From Slackia faecicanis (GTDB lineage: Bacteria; Actinomycetota; Coriobacteriia; Coriobacteriales; Eggerthellaceae), in contig NZ_QICB01000003.1 in NCBI RefSeq assembly GCF_003725295.1, positions 124,001 to 188,000 of the forward strand: a stretch of 64,000 nucleotides of DNA. Reading direction: 5' to 3'. Shown one piece after another: positions 17,519 to 25,963 of this stretch. The position numbers were made by a program, and so were the translations under genes. The notes beneath the pieces were generated by a model, which was given only the letters and a program-made list of their open reading frames with translations, had not been told where the DNA came from and did not search any database. How positions within the stretch are numbered: position 1 is the stretch's first letter; every line of letters begins with the position of its first letter.

Positions 17519-20500
17519 CTACGCGGCAGGCGACACCGCGTTGTCCTTGATCGACTTGATGACGGTCACCAACGCCATCTGCTGCTCCGTATTGAATATC
17601 TGCATGAAAGAACGCGGCCTATCGAACGGAGGCTGATTGAGCGCCTTCGGCTCCATGTATCCGTTTTCAACCACATAATCAACCACGCGTTTAATGAACG
17701 AGATTTGCTGCTCGTTCAAACTCTGGTCGTTAAGGAAGCCAGCGAACGCCTCCATGGCCGCATCCCTATCGAGGTGTGCGATCTTGCGGACAAGAAGACC
17801 GAATGGGGTATCCCCGTATGCCTTGGTATAATCCCCCGCATTACCGAGCTCGTGCGTAAAAATATGCTCCAGCTGCACAAACTCGTACTCAGTCATAGGC
17901 TTATTGGTACGCAGCTTGTGGATAACGAGATTGTCACCGTAGTCTTTAAGATAACGCTCCACTTTGAGTTTGTAATCCTCGTAGTCTTCGCCCATATCCG
18001 CAACTACGCCGTAAACAACCTGGGTAACCGGGTCGTCAAGGTGCGTGATAACATCGCGACGGCGCGGGCCGTCAATGATAAATTTAATAAGCGAACGGAG
18101 CTTTTTGCGAATGCTTTCGAGCGTAAGCAGATCGACGCCGTCGAGCATCTGCCCATCTGCGACCTGTTCGATAAGAGGCATCTGTTCCTTAACCTGGGGA
18201 ACCGTTACCAACGACGCCAGGTTTCTCGCCATGGAAACAAGACGTCTCTTGTACTGCTCCACCTTTCGAGTTCCGCATAGTGCAACCATGTATCCATACA
18301 TAATGTTGTCGAAGCGCAGGGCGTCGCTATCGGTCTCATCGCTAACAATGAGCATAGAAATGGGCTTTTTGAGTTCGGCAAGCGCCCCGTCGGTCAACAT
18401 GGCATAAGATTCGATGCGACGATAAACCTCGACTTCTCGACGATGCTGACGCACGGTGAACAACTCATCGCTGAGCGCAACAACCTGGCCATGCATGGCC
18501 TCGACAAGCTCTTTGCGCCACGCCTGATAATCGTCTCCCGCAAAAGCGCTTTGCTGCAAAATCATAGCAAGCTCCGCCTGGCGACTAAATACCTGTTCGG
18601 CGACGGTAATCGCCAACTTGCCCTCGGCAACCTGAGGGTTCTCGCGGAAGAACTCGAAATTACGACACCAATCGAAAATGAAGAAGCGCTCCTTGTCCTC
18701 ATGGGGGCCATCGAGCGGATCCATCACGTTGAGGCCCGCACAAAGACGCGTGCCTCGACCAATCATCTGCCAGAACTTAATTTTCGATCGCACCTTCTTG
18801 AAAAACACGAGGTTCACGATTTCGGGTACGTCAACTCCCGTGTCCATCATGTCGACCGACACGGCAATAACGGGACGCGACTTGAGTTCGAAGTCCTCGA
18901 TAACAGTGTGCGAGTAGTCATCCGAATAAACAACGGCCTGAATGTAATCGCCGGGGAGCCCTGGATAGAGCTTCCCGAAACGTTCGACAATGTAGCGAGC
19001 ATGCTTCTGATTCTGGGCAAAAATAACGCTCTTGCCCAGCTCCTGACCGCCTTTAGTGTGAATGCCTTTTTCCATAAGGGTGACCAAAACGTTATCAACC
19101 GTCGCTTCGTTGAAAATCCAGCGATTGATATCGTCGGCATCTATTTTATCGGGCACATCTTGGCCGACGTCTTCGAAATCGTCTTCAATCTGGTCACGTT
19201 CCTCGGGCGACAGCTCGTCGTACGAAATGCCGTTATCGATAAAGTCGGTATGGGTCTCGATACCGAAATACGGCACGAGCACATGATCGACATTCGTTGC
19301 CGTCTCGTATTCGTAAACATAAGTCGGCACGCCGCGCTCGACATCAAAGAAATCATAGGTGTTACGATCGACTTCATTGGCCGGCGTCGCCGTGAGTCCG
19401 ACGACAAGAGAGTCAAAATATTCGAAAATCGCACGATATTTTTTGAAAATGGAGCGATGGGCCTCGTCAACAATGATGAGGTCGAAATGAGCCGGCGTGA
19501 ACATACGGTCGCCATCTTCGTTTCTTTCCTTATCGATCGCATTCATGATGGTCGGATAAGTGGAAAAGACAATGCGAGCATTACGCTCGTCCTTGTTCGA
19601 GCACAGATTGCACAGCGACGCATTGGGCAGATAGCTTTGATAGCCATGCTTCGCCTGACGCACAAGTGCCACGCGATCGGCCAAGAAAAGCACGTTTTTA
19701 ACGTGACCCGAACGCATGAGCACATCGACCAAAGCGGCCGAAACACGCGTCTTGCCCGTGCCTGTCGCCATGACGAGAAGGCTTTTTCGATGCCCCTCCT
19801 CGATATTGGCGCAAACACGCTGGATAGCTTCGACTTGGTAATAGCGCTTCCCGCCACCGGCTATCGCCTCATTCACCGCAAAGGTAGATGGCTTCATCGC
19901 CGAAGTGCGACGATTGAGAATCTTCTGCAAATCGTCCTGAGAGAAAATACCGCTCACCTGGCGCGGGGCACCAGACTCGTCATCAACGAAAAGGGTGGAA
20001 AAACCGTTGGTAAGAAAGATGGGCGGCTTGTATCCGAATTCCTTTTCGAGGCATGCAGCATAAAGACGCGCCTGTTTGAGCCCCTTTTGCTCGGAATAGG
20101 TGGTTTTCTTGGCCTCGACGATGGCAAGAGGGCGCCCGTCTTTGCCCATAAGAAGGTAATCGACGTAGCCCATACCCGTATCATTGCCTGGCTCAACAGG
20201 CATGCCATAGACTTTGCGTTCTTGAAGCGCATTCTCGTCAAGCTTCCAGCCGGCAAGCGCAAGATCCCAATCGATATAGTGCTTGCGCGTCTCGAATTCC
20301 GATATATCCTCGGGATTGAAGTTGCGCTGCCGCTTGTTCTCTTCCTTGGCTTGACTGGCTTGCGCGCTTAGTTTTCTAATCTCCGCCTCAAGGCGTTTAA
20401 TCTCTTCTTCTTTTTCATTAAGAAGCGACTCGCGATGTTTAATGGCCCTTATCTGGGCAAGCGTGAGCTGTATTCCCTTCTGTGGAATTTTTCGCTCATC

Positions 20501-20902
20501 GAAGACACGCTCAACGTAATCGGGGCCGTAGCAGTAATCGATCCAATCGGTGAATTCGAAAAGGCTGTGCAACACAAGAATGGCATCGGACGGAGTAATA
20601 ACACGTTCGGTATGCACGGAAATGTTGCCCAGCTTGTTGATTCCGATAAGCTTGCGCCATACACGTTCGTCGACAGTATCCATAAACGAGCGCTCATAGA
20701 GCAACGACGAAAGATTGTCGCGATAGGGCATATGTATCGAATTGTCGATTGCGTAAACCCATTTAACCGCTAGCTCGAGCGCCTTTCGGCAGCCAACAGC
20801 ACACATGGCGGGCGACGTGGCGTAAACTTTCTCAGCCTCAATACAAGCATCAGCAAAAAGGCTGTAATAACCGTCTGCGCGCTTAAGGAAATCGAAGTTC
20901 AT
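17519..20902 (-). CDS. hsdR: Type I restriction enzyme, HsdR subunit
   Basis: The 1127-residue protein has an N-terminal DUF4145-type domain and a Lys/Glu-rich coiled segment near 150-195. A nuclease motif follows (VDYLLMGKDG then IVEAKK, about 247-266). Next come SF2 helicase motifs MATGTGKT (Walker A) and DEAH, with GRGTRL later. It translocates and cuts unmodified DNA. AAGGTGG precedes the ATG at 20902; an in-frame GTG 12 nt upstream is less likely. It is 13 nt after the second hsdS in the same operon. Its base composition is clearly lower in G+C than that of flanking genes. Confidence 0.95.
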   Translation of the reverse strand: MNFDFLKRADGYYSLFADACIEAEKVYATSPAMCAVGCRKALELAVKWVYAIDNSIHMPYRDNLSSLLYERSFMDTVDERVWRKLIGINKLGNISVHTERVITPSDAILVLHSLFEFTDWIDYCYGPDYVERVFDERKIPQKGIQLTLAQIRAIKHRESLLNEKEEEIKRLEAEIRKLSAQASQAKEENKRQRNFNPEDISEFETRKHYIDWDLALAGWKLDENALQERKVYGMPVEPGNDTGMGYVDYLLMGKDGRPLAIVEAKKTTYSEQKGLKQARLYAACLEKEFGYKPPIFLTNGFSTLFVDDESGAPRQVSGIFSQDDLQKILNRRTSAMKPSTFAVNEAIAGGGKRYYQVEAIQRVCANIEEGHRKSLLVMATGTGKTRVSAALVDVLMRSGHVKNVLFLADRVALVRQAKHGYQSYLPNASLCNLCSNKDERNARIVFSTYPTIMNAIDKERNEDGDRMFTPAHFDLIIVDEAHRSIFKKYRAIFEYFDSLVVGLTATPANEVDRNTYDFFDVERGVPTYVYEYETATNVDHVLVPYFGIETHTDFIDNGISYDELSPEERDQIEDDFEDVGQDVPDKIDADDINRWIFNEATVDNVLVTLMEKGIHTKGGQELGKSVIFAQNQKHARYIVERFGKLYPGLPGDYIQAVVYSDDYSHTVIEDFELKSRPVIAVSVDMMDTGVDVPEIVNLVFFKKVRSKIKFWQMIGRGTRLCAGLNVMDPLDGPHEDKERFFIFDWCRNFEFFRENPQVAEGKLAITVAEQVFSRQAELAMILQQSAFAGDDYQAWRKELVEAMHGQVVALSDELFTVRQHRREVEVYRRIESYAMLTDGALAELKKPISMLIVSDETDSDALRFDNIMYGYMVALCGTRKVEQYKRRLVSMARNLASLVTVPQVKEQMPLIEQVADGQMLDGVDLLTLESIRKKLRSLIKFIIDGPRRRDVITHLDDPVTQVVYGVVADMGEDYEDYKLKVERYLKDYGDNLVIHKLRTNKPMTEYEFVQLEHIFTHELGNAGDYTKAYGDTPFGLLVRKIAHLDRDAAMEAFAGFLNDQSLNEQQISFIKRVVDYVVENGYMEPKALNQPPFDRPRSFMQIFNTEQQMALVTVIKSIKDNAVSPAA

Positions 20903-20915
20903 ACTTTCGCCCACC

Positions 20916-22037
20916 TTACCTGGTGATGAGTTTCTCGATTGCAGTCATTGCACCATTATACTTCCCCATCAGGAGCTGGGCGACAAACCTCGATTTGTCG
21001 ACCTGTGCGACGAAGTCGGCGAATTCTTGCTGAAGGGCAAGCGGAGGCAATGGAATGTCAAAGTCCGCAACGTTCCCCTGATTGATGCTGCACTGGTTTG
21101 CTATCCGGGCGCGTGATTTGATTTGCTGCCTGATATCGTCAGAGTTCAGGAACGCGGTGATATAGGAAAGGTCGAGCTTGTCTTCGTCAACATGGAAACG
21201 CATCAAGTTGGATTCGAACACGGTTGGCTCAGCTAGTCCATGTATCCAAGCAATCTTGCCGACCCGCTCGATGCTCCCATTCACCCTATTTATCACAATA
21301 TCGTTCTCGCGTAGGCCGTAGACCTCGATTTCGGATTCGGAGCATTCCAGACGCTTGAGACTTCCGTAGTCATCAATATGGCCCGTCTGGAAAGCATCCA
21401 CACGAACAATAGGGACGCCACCTTTGTCAACGTAAAACTTTTGGGGCTTGTAAAGCCCGTTTTGCGAATCAACGGACAAAAGGGCTCCCAACTTCTGAAT
21501 TTCATATTTATAGCCCAAACGCGAGTTCCCGAACATTTCGACAAACCGGGATTTGACGAGAGCGTCGAGGAGCGAGAGTTGCATTTTCATCTGTTCAACT
21601 TGACCTTCGATGCGCTCGAGAACCCGCGCCTGCTCGTCCATTACTCCAGGCAGAGGGAGTCTGAGTTCGATATTCTTGATCCTATTCAGCTTAATTGAGG
21701 GGAACGACGGATTATCCACAAACTTGTTCGGACGATTAAAACGAAAATAGTGCTTCAAGTAGACGGCATGGCTCCCATTCGGAATCACACATGCAAGATG
21801 GGACACCACATAGCAAGGCTCGGGCAAAATATACACGTTCCCCGTCATGCATGACATACCGCTTTTCGCAAACACAACCGTCCCCGCTGGAAACAAGGTT
21901 AGTCGGAGCTTTTCAGCGGTAAATGCATCAATTTTTTCAAGATCAGCGAGGCTCCCTCCCGCAAGGAGATCCGATAGACTTCCAGCCCGAACAAACGACA
22001 CGCCATCTTTCGAAAATGCATCTTTTTTTGGGGCCAC
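20916..22037 (-). CDS. hsdS: Second HsdS, probably a silent specificity cassette
   Basis: The product resembles type I specificity subunits: two target-recognition domains, the central LVKSRFVEMFG and the C-terminal VDKSRFV spacers shared with the hsdS at 23137-24300. The reading frame is open to 22106 and begins KPRFEG there, matching residues 4-9 of the upstream HsdS. It has no ATG and is cut off by the recombinase stop codon TAG at 22107-22109. The only internal start is a GTG at 22037 with a poor ribosome site, which would lose part of the first domain. It is best read as a donor cassette for specificity switching. Confidence 0.8.
   Translation of the reverse strand: MAPKKDAFSKDGVSFVRAGSLSDLLAGGSLADLEKIDAFTAEKLRLTLFPAGTVVFAKSGMSCMTGNVYILPEPCYVVSHLACVIPNGSHAVYLKHYFRFNRPNKFVDNPSFPSIKLNRIKNIELRLPLPGVMDEQARVLERIEGQVEQMKMQLSLLDALVKSRFVEMFGNSRLGYKYEIQKLGALLSVDSQNGLYKPQKFYVDKGGVPIVRVDAFQTGHIDDYGSLKRLECSESEIEVYGLRENDIVINRVNGSIERVGKIAWIHGLAEPTVFESNLMRFHVDEDKLDLSYITAFLNSDDIRQQIKSRARIANQCSINQGNVADFDIPLPPLALQQEFADFVAQVDKSRFVAQLLMGKYNGAMTAIEKLITR
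20981..21004. repeat. hsdS C-terminal core repeat, copy in second hsdS
   Basis: A 24-bp sequence identical to 23202-23225. It contains CGACAAA-CCTCGA-TTTGTCG, 7-bp inverted arms around a 6-bp centre, the layout of a tyrosine-recombinase core site. It encodes the conserved DKSRF. Confidence 0.75.
21539..21560. repeat. hsdS central core repeat, copy in second hsdS
   Basis: A 22-bp sequence identical to 23739-23760, with near-palindromic arms CGACAAA and TTTGACG around CCGGGA. It encodes the conserved LVKSRF between the two recognition domains. Confidence 0.75.
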
Positions 22038-22092
22038 ATTGCCTGTCTTAACCTCTGCAATTTCACACAGTTTAACCTGCTTACATCTCCCC

Positions 22093-22106
22093 TCAAATCG
22101 GGGTTT
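22093..22106. repeat. hsdS N-terminal repeat, copy in second hsdS
   Basis: A 14-bp sequence identical to 24278-24291. It ends exactly at the recombinase stop codon, so the silent cassette begins with the repeat. Confidence 0.7.
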
Positions 22107-23078
22107 CTAGCTTATGTATTTGCTGTGCGAACGTTTTACGTTCTGCTGGTCAACCATCGCATAGCAAAGAGTGGTATCGATTTTGCTGTGGCCGAGAAGA
22201 ACCTGCACCTGCTCGATCGGCATACCTTTATCGATCGCCCTGGTTGCCATAGTGCGGCGGAATTTATGAGGATGAAGCCTCAGGCCAGCTGCCTTTCTTC
22301 CAATGTCTCTCAGCCTCGACTCCACCCCGCTGATATTGAGCGATTTAAACGGGGCCTTGAGCGAAACAAACAATGACGGATTCTGATCGGAGCGATGCCG
22401 CAAGTAGCTCTGCAAATGAATCTTCGCCTTAGCGTCAAAATACACCTTGCGCTGCTTGTTGCCTTTGCCGTGAACGACACATTCGCGCTTTTCGAAATCG
22501 ATATCTTCGCGGTTAAGCCGCACAAGTTCACCGACGCGCATGCCCGTTGACGCAAGAAGATCGATAACGGCTTTATCTCTCAAATTGCGGCACGAATCCC
22601 TGATGAACTCCATCTCCTCATCCGTAATGATGGGTTTCACCGCCATGACCGACCGAATCTTCTTAATTCGCCGGACAGGACTTTTGTAAATAATCTCCTC
22701 TTCCTCGAGCCAGGAGAAAAAACTCGATATGATGCGGCGAATGTTGTCAAGCGTGACATTGCTCACCGTTCCCGATTCGCCACGCGACGCAAGATAATCC
22801 CTGACCTCTGCAGTTCCTACAGCATAAAGAGGAGATGCGAGCGAGCCAACAAAATGCCCGAGCGTCACCGAGTAATACTGGATGGTTCGCGGCGAGCATC
22901 CTTCAACCGTTTTTGCATTAAGGAAATCCCTGAGAAGCGTTGCGTTGTTCGGCGATTTCGAGCCTTGCTCGCCCATAACCCTCGCGAGACACTCGTGAAG
23001 CTTCTTCATCTGGGTGCCATCGAGCACCGCGGACATCTCCCGCTCTATCTCTCGAATGGTGTCGTTGTCGTAAAGCAT
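22107..23078 (-). CDS. Tyrosine recombinase of the hsd locus
   Basis: The 323-residue XerC/D-like protein has an N-terminal SAM-like core-binding domain (about 40-135) and a C-terminal catalytic domain. The full set Arg181, Lys205, His271, Arg274, His297 and Tyr306 (TLCYAMV) is present. It lies between two hsdS genes and probably recombines their shared repeats to change restriction specificity. The chosen ATG has AGGAGG 5 nt upstream. That site and the ATG are inside a 10-bp-stem hairpin. Its TAG stop is in the same frame as, and directly abuts, the second hsdS. Confidence 0.92.
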   Translation of the reverse strand: MLYDNDTIREIEREMSAVLDGTQMKKLHECLARVMGEQGSKSPNNATLLRDFLNAKTVEGCSPRTIQYYSVTLGHFVGSLASPLYAVGTAEVRDYLASRGESGTVSNVTLDNIRRIISSFFSWLEEEEIIYKSPVRRIKKIRSVMAVKPIITDEEMEFIRDSCRNLRDKAVIDLLASTGMRVGELVRLNREDIDFEKRECVVHGKGNKQRKVYFDAKAKIHLQSYLRHRSDQNPSLFVSLKAPFKSLNISGVESRLRDIGRKAAGLRLHPHKFRRTMATRAIDKGMPIEQVQVLLGHSKIDTTLCYAMVDQQNVKRSHSKYIS

Positions 23079-23117
23079 GGGAACCTCCTGTCGTATACGG
23101 TTACAGAAGGTTCCCAT
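23077..23117 (-). promoter_or_regulatory. Hairpin covering the recombinase ribosome site
   Basis: ATGGGAACCT (23108-23117, read on the minus strand) pairs with AGGTTCCCAT (23077-23086) over a 21-nt loop. The second arm contains part of the AGGAGG Shine-Dalgarno and the ATG of the recombinase. Folding would block initiation and keep recombinase levels low. Confidence 0.7.
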
Positions 23118-23136
23118 AAATCGATTTGATATGGCC

Positions 23137-24300
23137 TTAGGAGAAATACTCCTGGGCAAGGCTGTCATAAAGCATTTGCAACTTCTCAATTTGCTGCTGG
23201 ACGACAAACCTCGATTTGTCGACCTCGGCGACGAAGTCCGCGAACTCTTGCTGGAGGAAAAGGGGCGGAAGGGGGATTTCGAGTGACTTTATCTTCCCAG
23301 TACTCAACGTGAAAAGACCAGATGTACTGACCGCGCAAGCCGAGATTTGTTCACGCCCATCAACGGAATTAAAATAGGCCAGTGCGAAAACTGGTATCAC
23401 ATTGTTATCGAAGCGGACGCGGATGAGATGATTTTGATGTACGCATGAGGCTATGGACCCATCCCATACCGCACATCTGCCAATCTGGTCACTGCTTCCA
23501 TTGCCTTCCACGAAAAGAAGGTCACCTTTCAGAAGCGCAGTTTTCTCAAGCTCAGCTTCAGTTAGCCCAATTTCGAGCACTTCTTCCAAACACAGCATTC
23601 CTCGAAGCACATTCGCCACGCGTAGATAGGGACACCTCAGGGGCATCTGATCCCGCCTTCTATTTTTCGTCAAGCCACCCTGAATGCTAGCAAGCTCTGA
23701 AAGTGGAGCAACCTCCCATTCACCGCCCCCGAACATCTCGACAAACCGGGATTTGACGAGGGCGTCGAGGCGAGAAAGGAAGCTCCGACAAGTTTCGATC
23801 CGCTCTTCGAGGGAAACAAGAGCTCGAATCCTAAGCCGCTGTTCTTCCAAGGACGGAACGCGCAAAAGAATATTGCTCAACCCGTCATATTTCAGATTGT
23901 TTCTCACGGTTCCAATCGATTGGAACGCAATTTGGCTAAGCCCCGGCCCGCTTTTGAGAAATCGAAGAAGATACGCGGGATCCAACCGTTCCTGGTCAAC
24001 AGAGAAAACAACGTAAAGGGGGCTTACAACCACCTCGTCTTCCCTGTCCTGCAAAGCAACCGACCCCACATTGATGCGTGATGGGTTGTACGCTATTTGG
24101 TTTCTCCCGACTAACTTGTAAGTTTTGAGTTCTTTGCTAAACACTTCCTTTGAGAAGTACTCGGTTGAAGGAATGAACCCCTGCGAATTAGTGACACTAT
24201 AGACCGCACCGCACTGTCCCGTCTTGTTTTTTCGAGAAACGAGGCTCGTCAGCTCTCCCAGCTTCACCCATTCCCCGTCAAATCGGGGTTTGGCCGCCAT
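23137..24300 (-). CDS. hsdS: Type I restriction enzyme, expressed HsdS subunit
   Basis: The 387-residue specificity subunit has two target-recognition domains (about 10-175 and 190-350). They are separated by RLDALVKSRFVEMFG and followed by VAEVDKSRFV and a short coiled tail. It determines the DNA target of the methylase and nuclease. Its ATG overlaps the hsdM stop by one base (TAATG), so it is the copy translated with hsdM. Both spacers and the N-terminal KPRF match the downstream cassette almost exactly at DNA level, while the recognition domains differ. Confidence 0.93.
   Translation of the reverse strand: MAAKPRFDGEWVKLGELTSLVSRKNKTGQCGAVYSVTNSQGFIPSTEYFSKEVFSKELKTYKLVGRNQIAYNPSRINVGSVALQDREDEVVVSPLYVVFSVDQERLDPAYLLRFLKSGPGLSQIAFQSIGTVRNNLKYDGLSNILLRVPSLEEQRLRIRALVSLEERIETCRSFLSRLDALVKSRFVEMFGGGEWEVAPLSELASIQGGLTKNRRRDQMPLRCPYLRVANVLRGMLCLEEVLEIGLTEAELEKTALLKGDLLFVEGNGSSDQIGRCAVWDGSIASCVHQNHLIRVRFDNNVIPVFALAYFNSVDGREQISACAVSTSGLFTLSTGKIKSLEIPLPPLFLQQEFADFVAEVDKSRFVVQQQIEKLQMLYDSLAQEYFS
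23202..23225. repeat. hsdS C-terminal core repeat, copy in expressed hsdS
   Basis: Identical to the 24-bp sequence at 20981-21004, in the same orientation. Confidence 0.75.
23739..23760. repeat. hsdS central core repeat, copy in expressed hsdS
   Basis: Identical to the 22-bp sequence at 21539-21560, in the same orientation. Confidence 0.75.
24278..24291. repeat. hsdS N-terminal repeat, copy in expressed hsdS
   Basis: Identical to the 14-bp sequence at 22093-22106, located three codons after the hsdS ATG. A swap here would put the silent cassette behind a working start codon. Confidence 0.7.
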
Positions 24301-25820
24301 TACAGCTCACCTCCCAGCATCTTCTTGAGATCGGCAAGGCCAGCCGTCATCTGGGCATTGAGTTCCTCGAGTTCGGCAAGGATTTCTTCGGTAGGAGGAT
24401 ATTCGATGCGCTCATACTCGGTCTTGGTGTACTTGTTGAAGCTGAAATCGTAACCGTTATCGACGATTTCTTGCTTAGGCACCAAGAAGCTCTTCTCGGT
24501 ACGTTCTCGCTCACCTTCGGCAGCAAGGTTGTTCCAACGCTCAAGGATGTCAGGAATGTCATTATGCTTGTCATCGGCATCGCGCTTGTCGTCAAGCGTG
24601 AAACCGTCATGTTCCATGTTGCAAAGCCAAACGTTATCCGTGCCGCCCGCATCGGTCTTGGTGAAAACAAGCACGGCCGTACTCACGCCCGAATACGGTT
24701 TGAAAACGCCGCTTGGCATATAAATGACGGCCTCAAGCTTCTGATTTTCCACCAGCTCGCGGCGGAGCTGCCCATACGCTTTGGAATTCGACCTGAACAG
24801 AACACCGTTGGGAACAATGCATGCGCAGCGACCGCCAATCTTAAGCATGCGCAAGAAAAGCGCCACGAAAAGAAGCTCAGTCTGTTTCGTATCGACAATG
24901 GCACGCAGGCCCTTGTCGATATCCTCCACATCGACCGACCCCGTGAACGGAGGGTTGGCCAAGATAACGTCGAATTTGCTCGAAATACCGTTCTTCTGAG
25001 AAATACTGTCAAGGTAACGAACATCGGGAGCATCAACTTCGTGAAGCATAAGGTTCATCGTGCTGATGCGAAGCATGGTCTGGTCCATTTCGAAGCCGCT
25101 GAACTGCGGATCGACGCCGTTCTTTCCCATGAAGGCATCCCAATGATCCGTCGTCATGGCCTCCTCGTAGTTTTCCCGAATATGCTCGGCTACCGAAATA
25201 AGGAAACCAGCAGTGCCGCACGCAGGATCGCAAATGAGTTCACCTGGCTTGGGGTCGACAAGATCAACCATCATTTTGCGAATATGCTCAGGAGTACGGA
25301 ACTGCCCGTTGGTGCCCGCCGTAGAAAGCTTCGAGAGCATGTACTCGTAAAGATCACCAAGATCGCCAATATGTTCATCGAAGTCACGAAGCAGCTCATC
25401 GACACCAGTAACCGTCTTCTCCAAAAGCGACGGCTTACCTGCGGGAAAGCCAAAAGTAGCGTTCTCCATAGCGCGAGAATAGGCAGACTCGTCTCCTAGA
25501 GTCTTAATGAAGGGGAATGCAAAGCGATCGACGACATGATACATATCCTCGGCGCGCTTATCCTTGAAACTGCTCCAGCGCATCTCTTTGCCACGGATGG
25601 TTTCGCCGCGATCATTTTCATATTCATCAGGGAAAATATGCCGTTGCGGCTCACCCAGCATGACCTCCATGCGCTCCGTCTTGAGCTCTTTCTCATCGAG
25701 CTGTCGCATGAACATGAGATACGTGATGTTGGTGATAACATCGAGCGGGTTTGTGATGCCGCCTTCCCACATCTTCTGCCAAATAGCATCGACTTTATTC
25801 TTCGTTGCTCCCGTAATCAC
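24300..25820 (-). CDS. hsdM: Type I restriction enzyme, HsdM methyltransferase
   Basis: The 506-residue N6-adenine methylase has an N-terminal helical domain (DAIWQKMWEGGITNPLDVI), S-adenosylmethionine motif I DPACGTAGFL and catalytic NPPF. The GTG at 25820 is chosen because AAAGGA lies 6 nt upstream and similarity starts there; the frame is open 121 codons further but that part looks like chance sequence. It is the first gene of hsdM-hsdS-recombinase-hsdS-hsdR. The 143 nt upstream contain no clear promoter. Confidence 0.94.
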   Translation of the reverse strand: MITGATKNKVDAIWQKMWEGGITNPLDVITNITYLMFMRQLDEKELKTERMEVMLGEPQRHIFPDEYENDRGETIRGKEMRWSSFKDKRAEDMYHVVDRFAFPFIKTLGDESAYSRAMENATFGFPAGKPSLLEKTVTGVDELLRDFDEHIGDLGDLYEYMLSKLSTAGTNGQFRTPEHIRKMMVDLVDPKPGELICDPACGTAGFLISVAEHIRENYEEAMTTDHWDAFMGKNGVDPQFSGFEMDQTMLRISTMNLMLHEVDAPDVRYLDSISQKNGISSKFDVILANPPFTGSVDVEDIDKGLRAIVDTKQTELLFVALFLRMLKIGGRCACIVPNGVLFRSNSKAYGQLRRELVENQKLEAVIYMPSGVFKPYSGVSTAVLVFTKTDAGGTDNVWLCNMEHDGFTLDDKRDADDKHNDIPDILERWNNLAAEGERERTEKSFLVPKQEIVDNGYDFSFNKYTKTEYERIEYPPTEEILAELEELNAQMTAGLADLKKMLGGEL

Positions 25821-25963
25821 AACGAGTCCTTTCTCGTTAAGTAAATCCCTTTCAAACGAAAAAGCCAGCCTAACGCCATAAGGCAGTCCGAATGAAAAGG
25901 TCCTTGTCACCATAGCGCGCGCCGATTCGCGCCATAAGACGGCGCGCTCCGAAAGGCGGTTAT

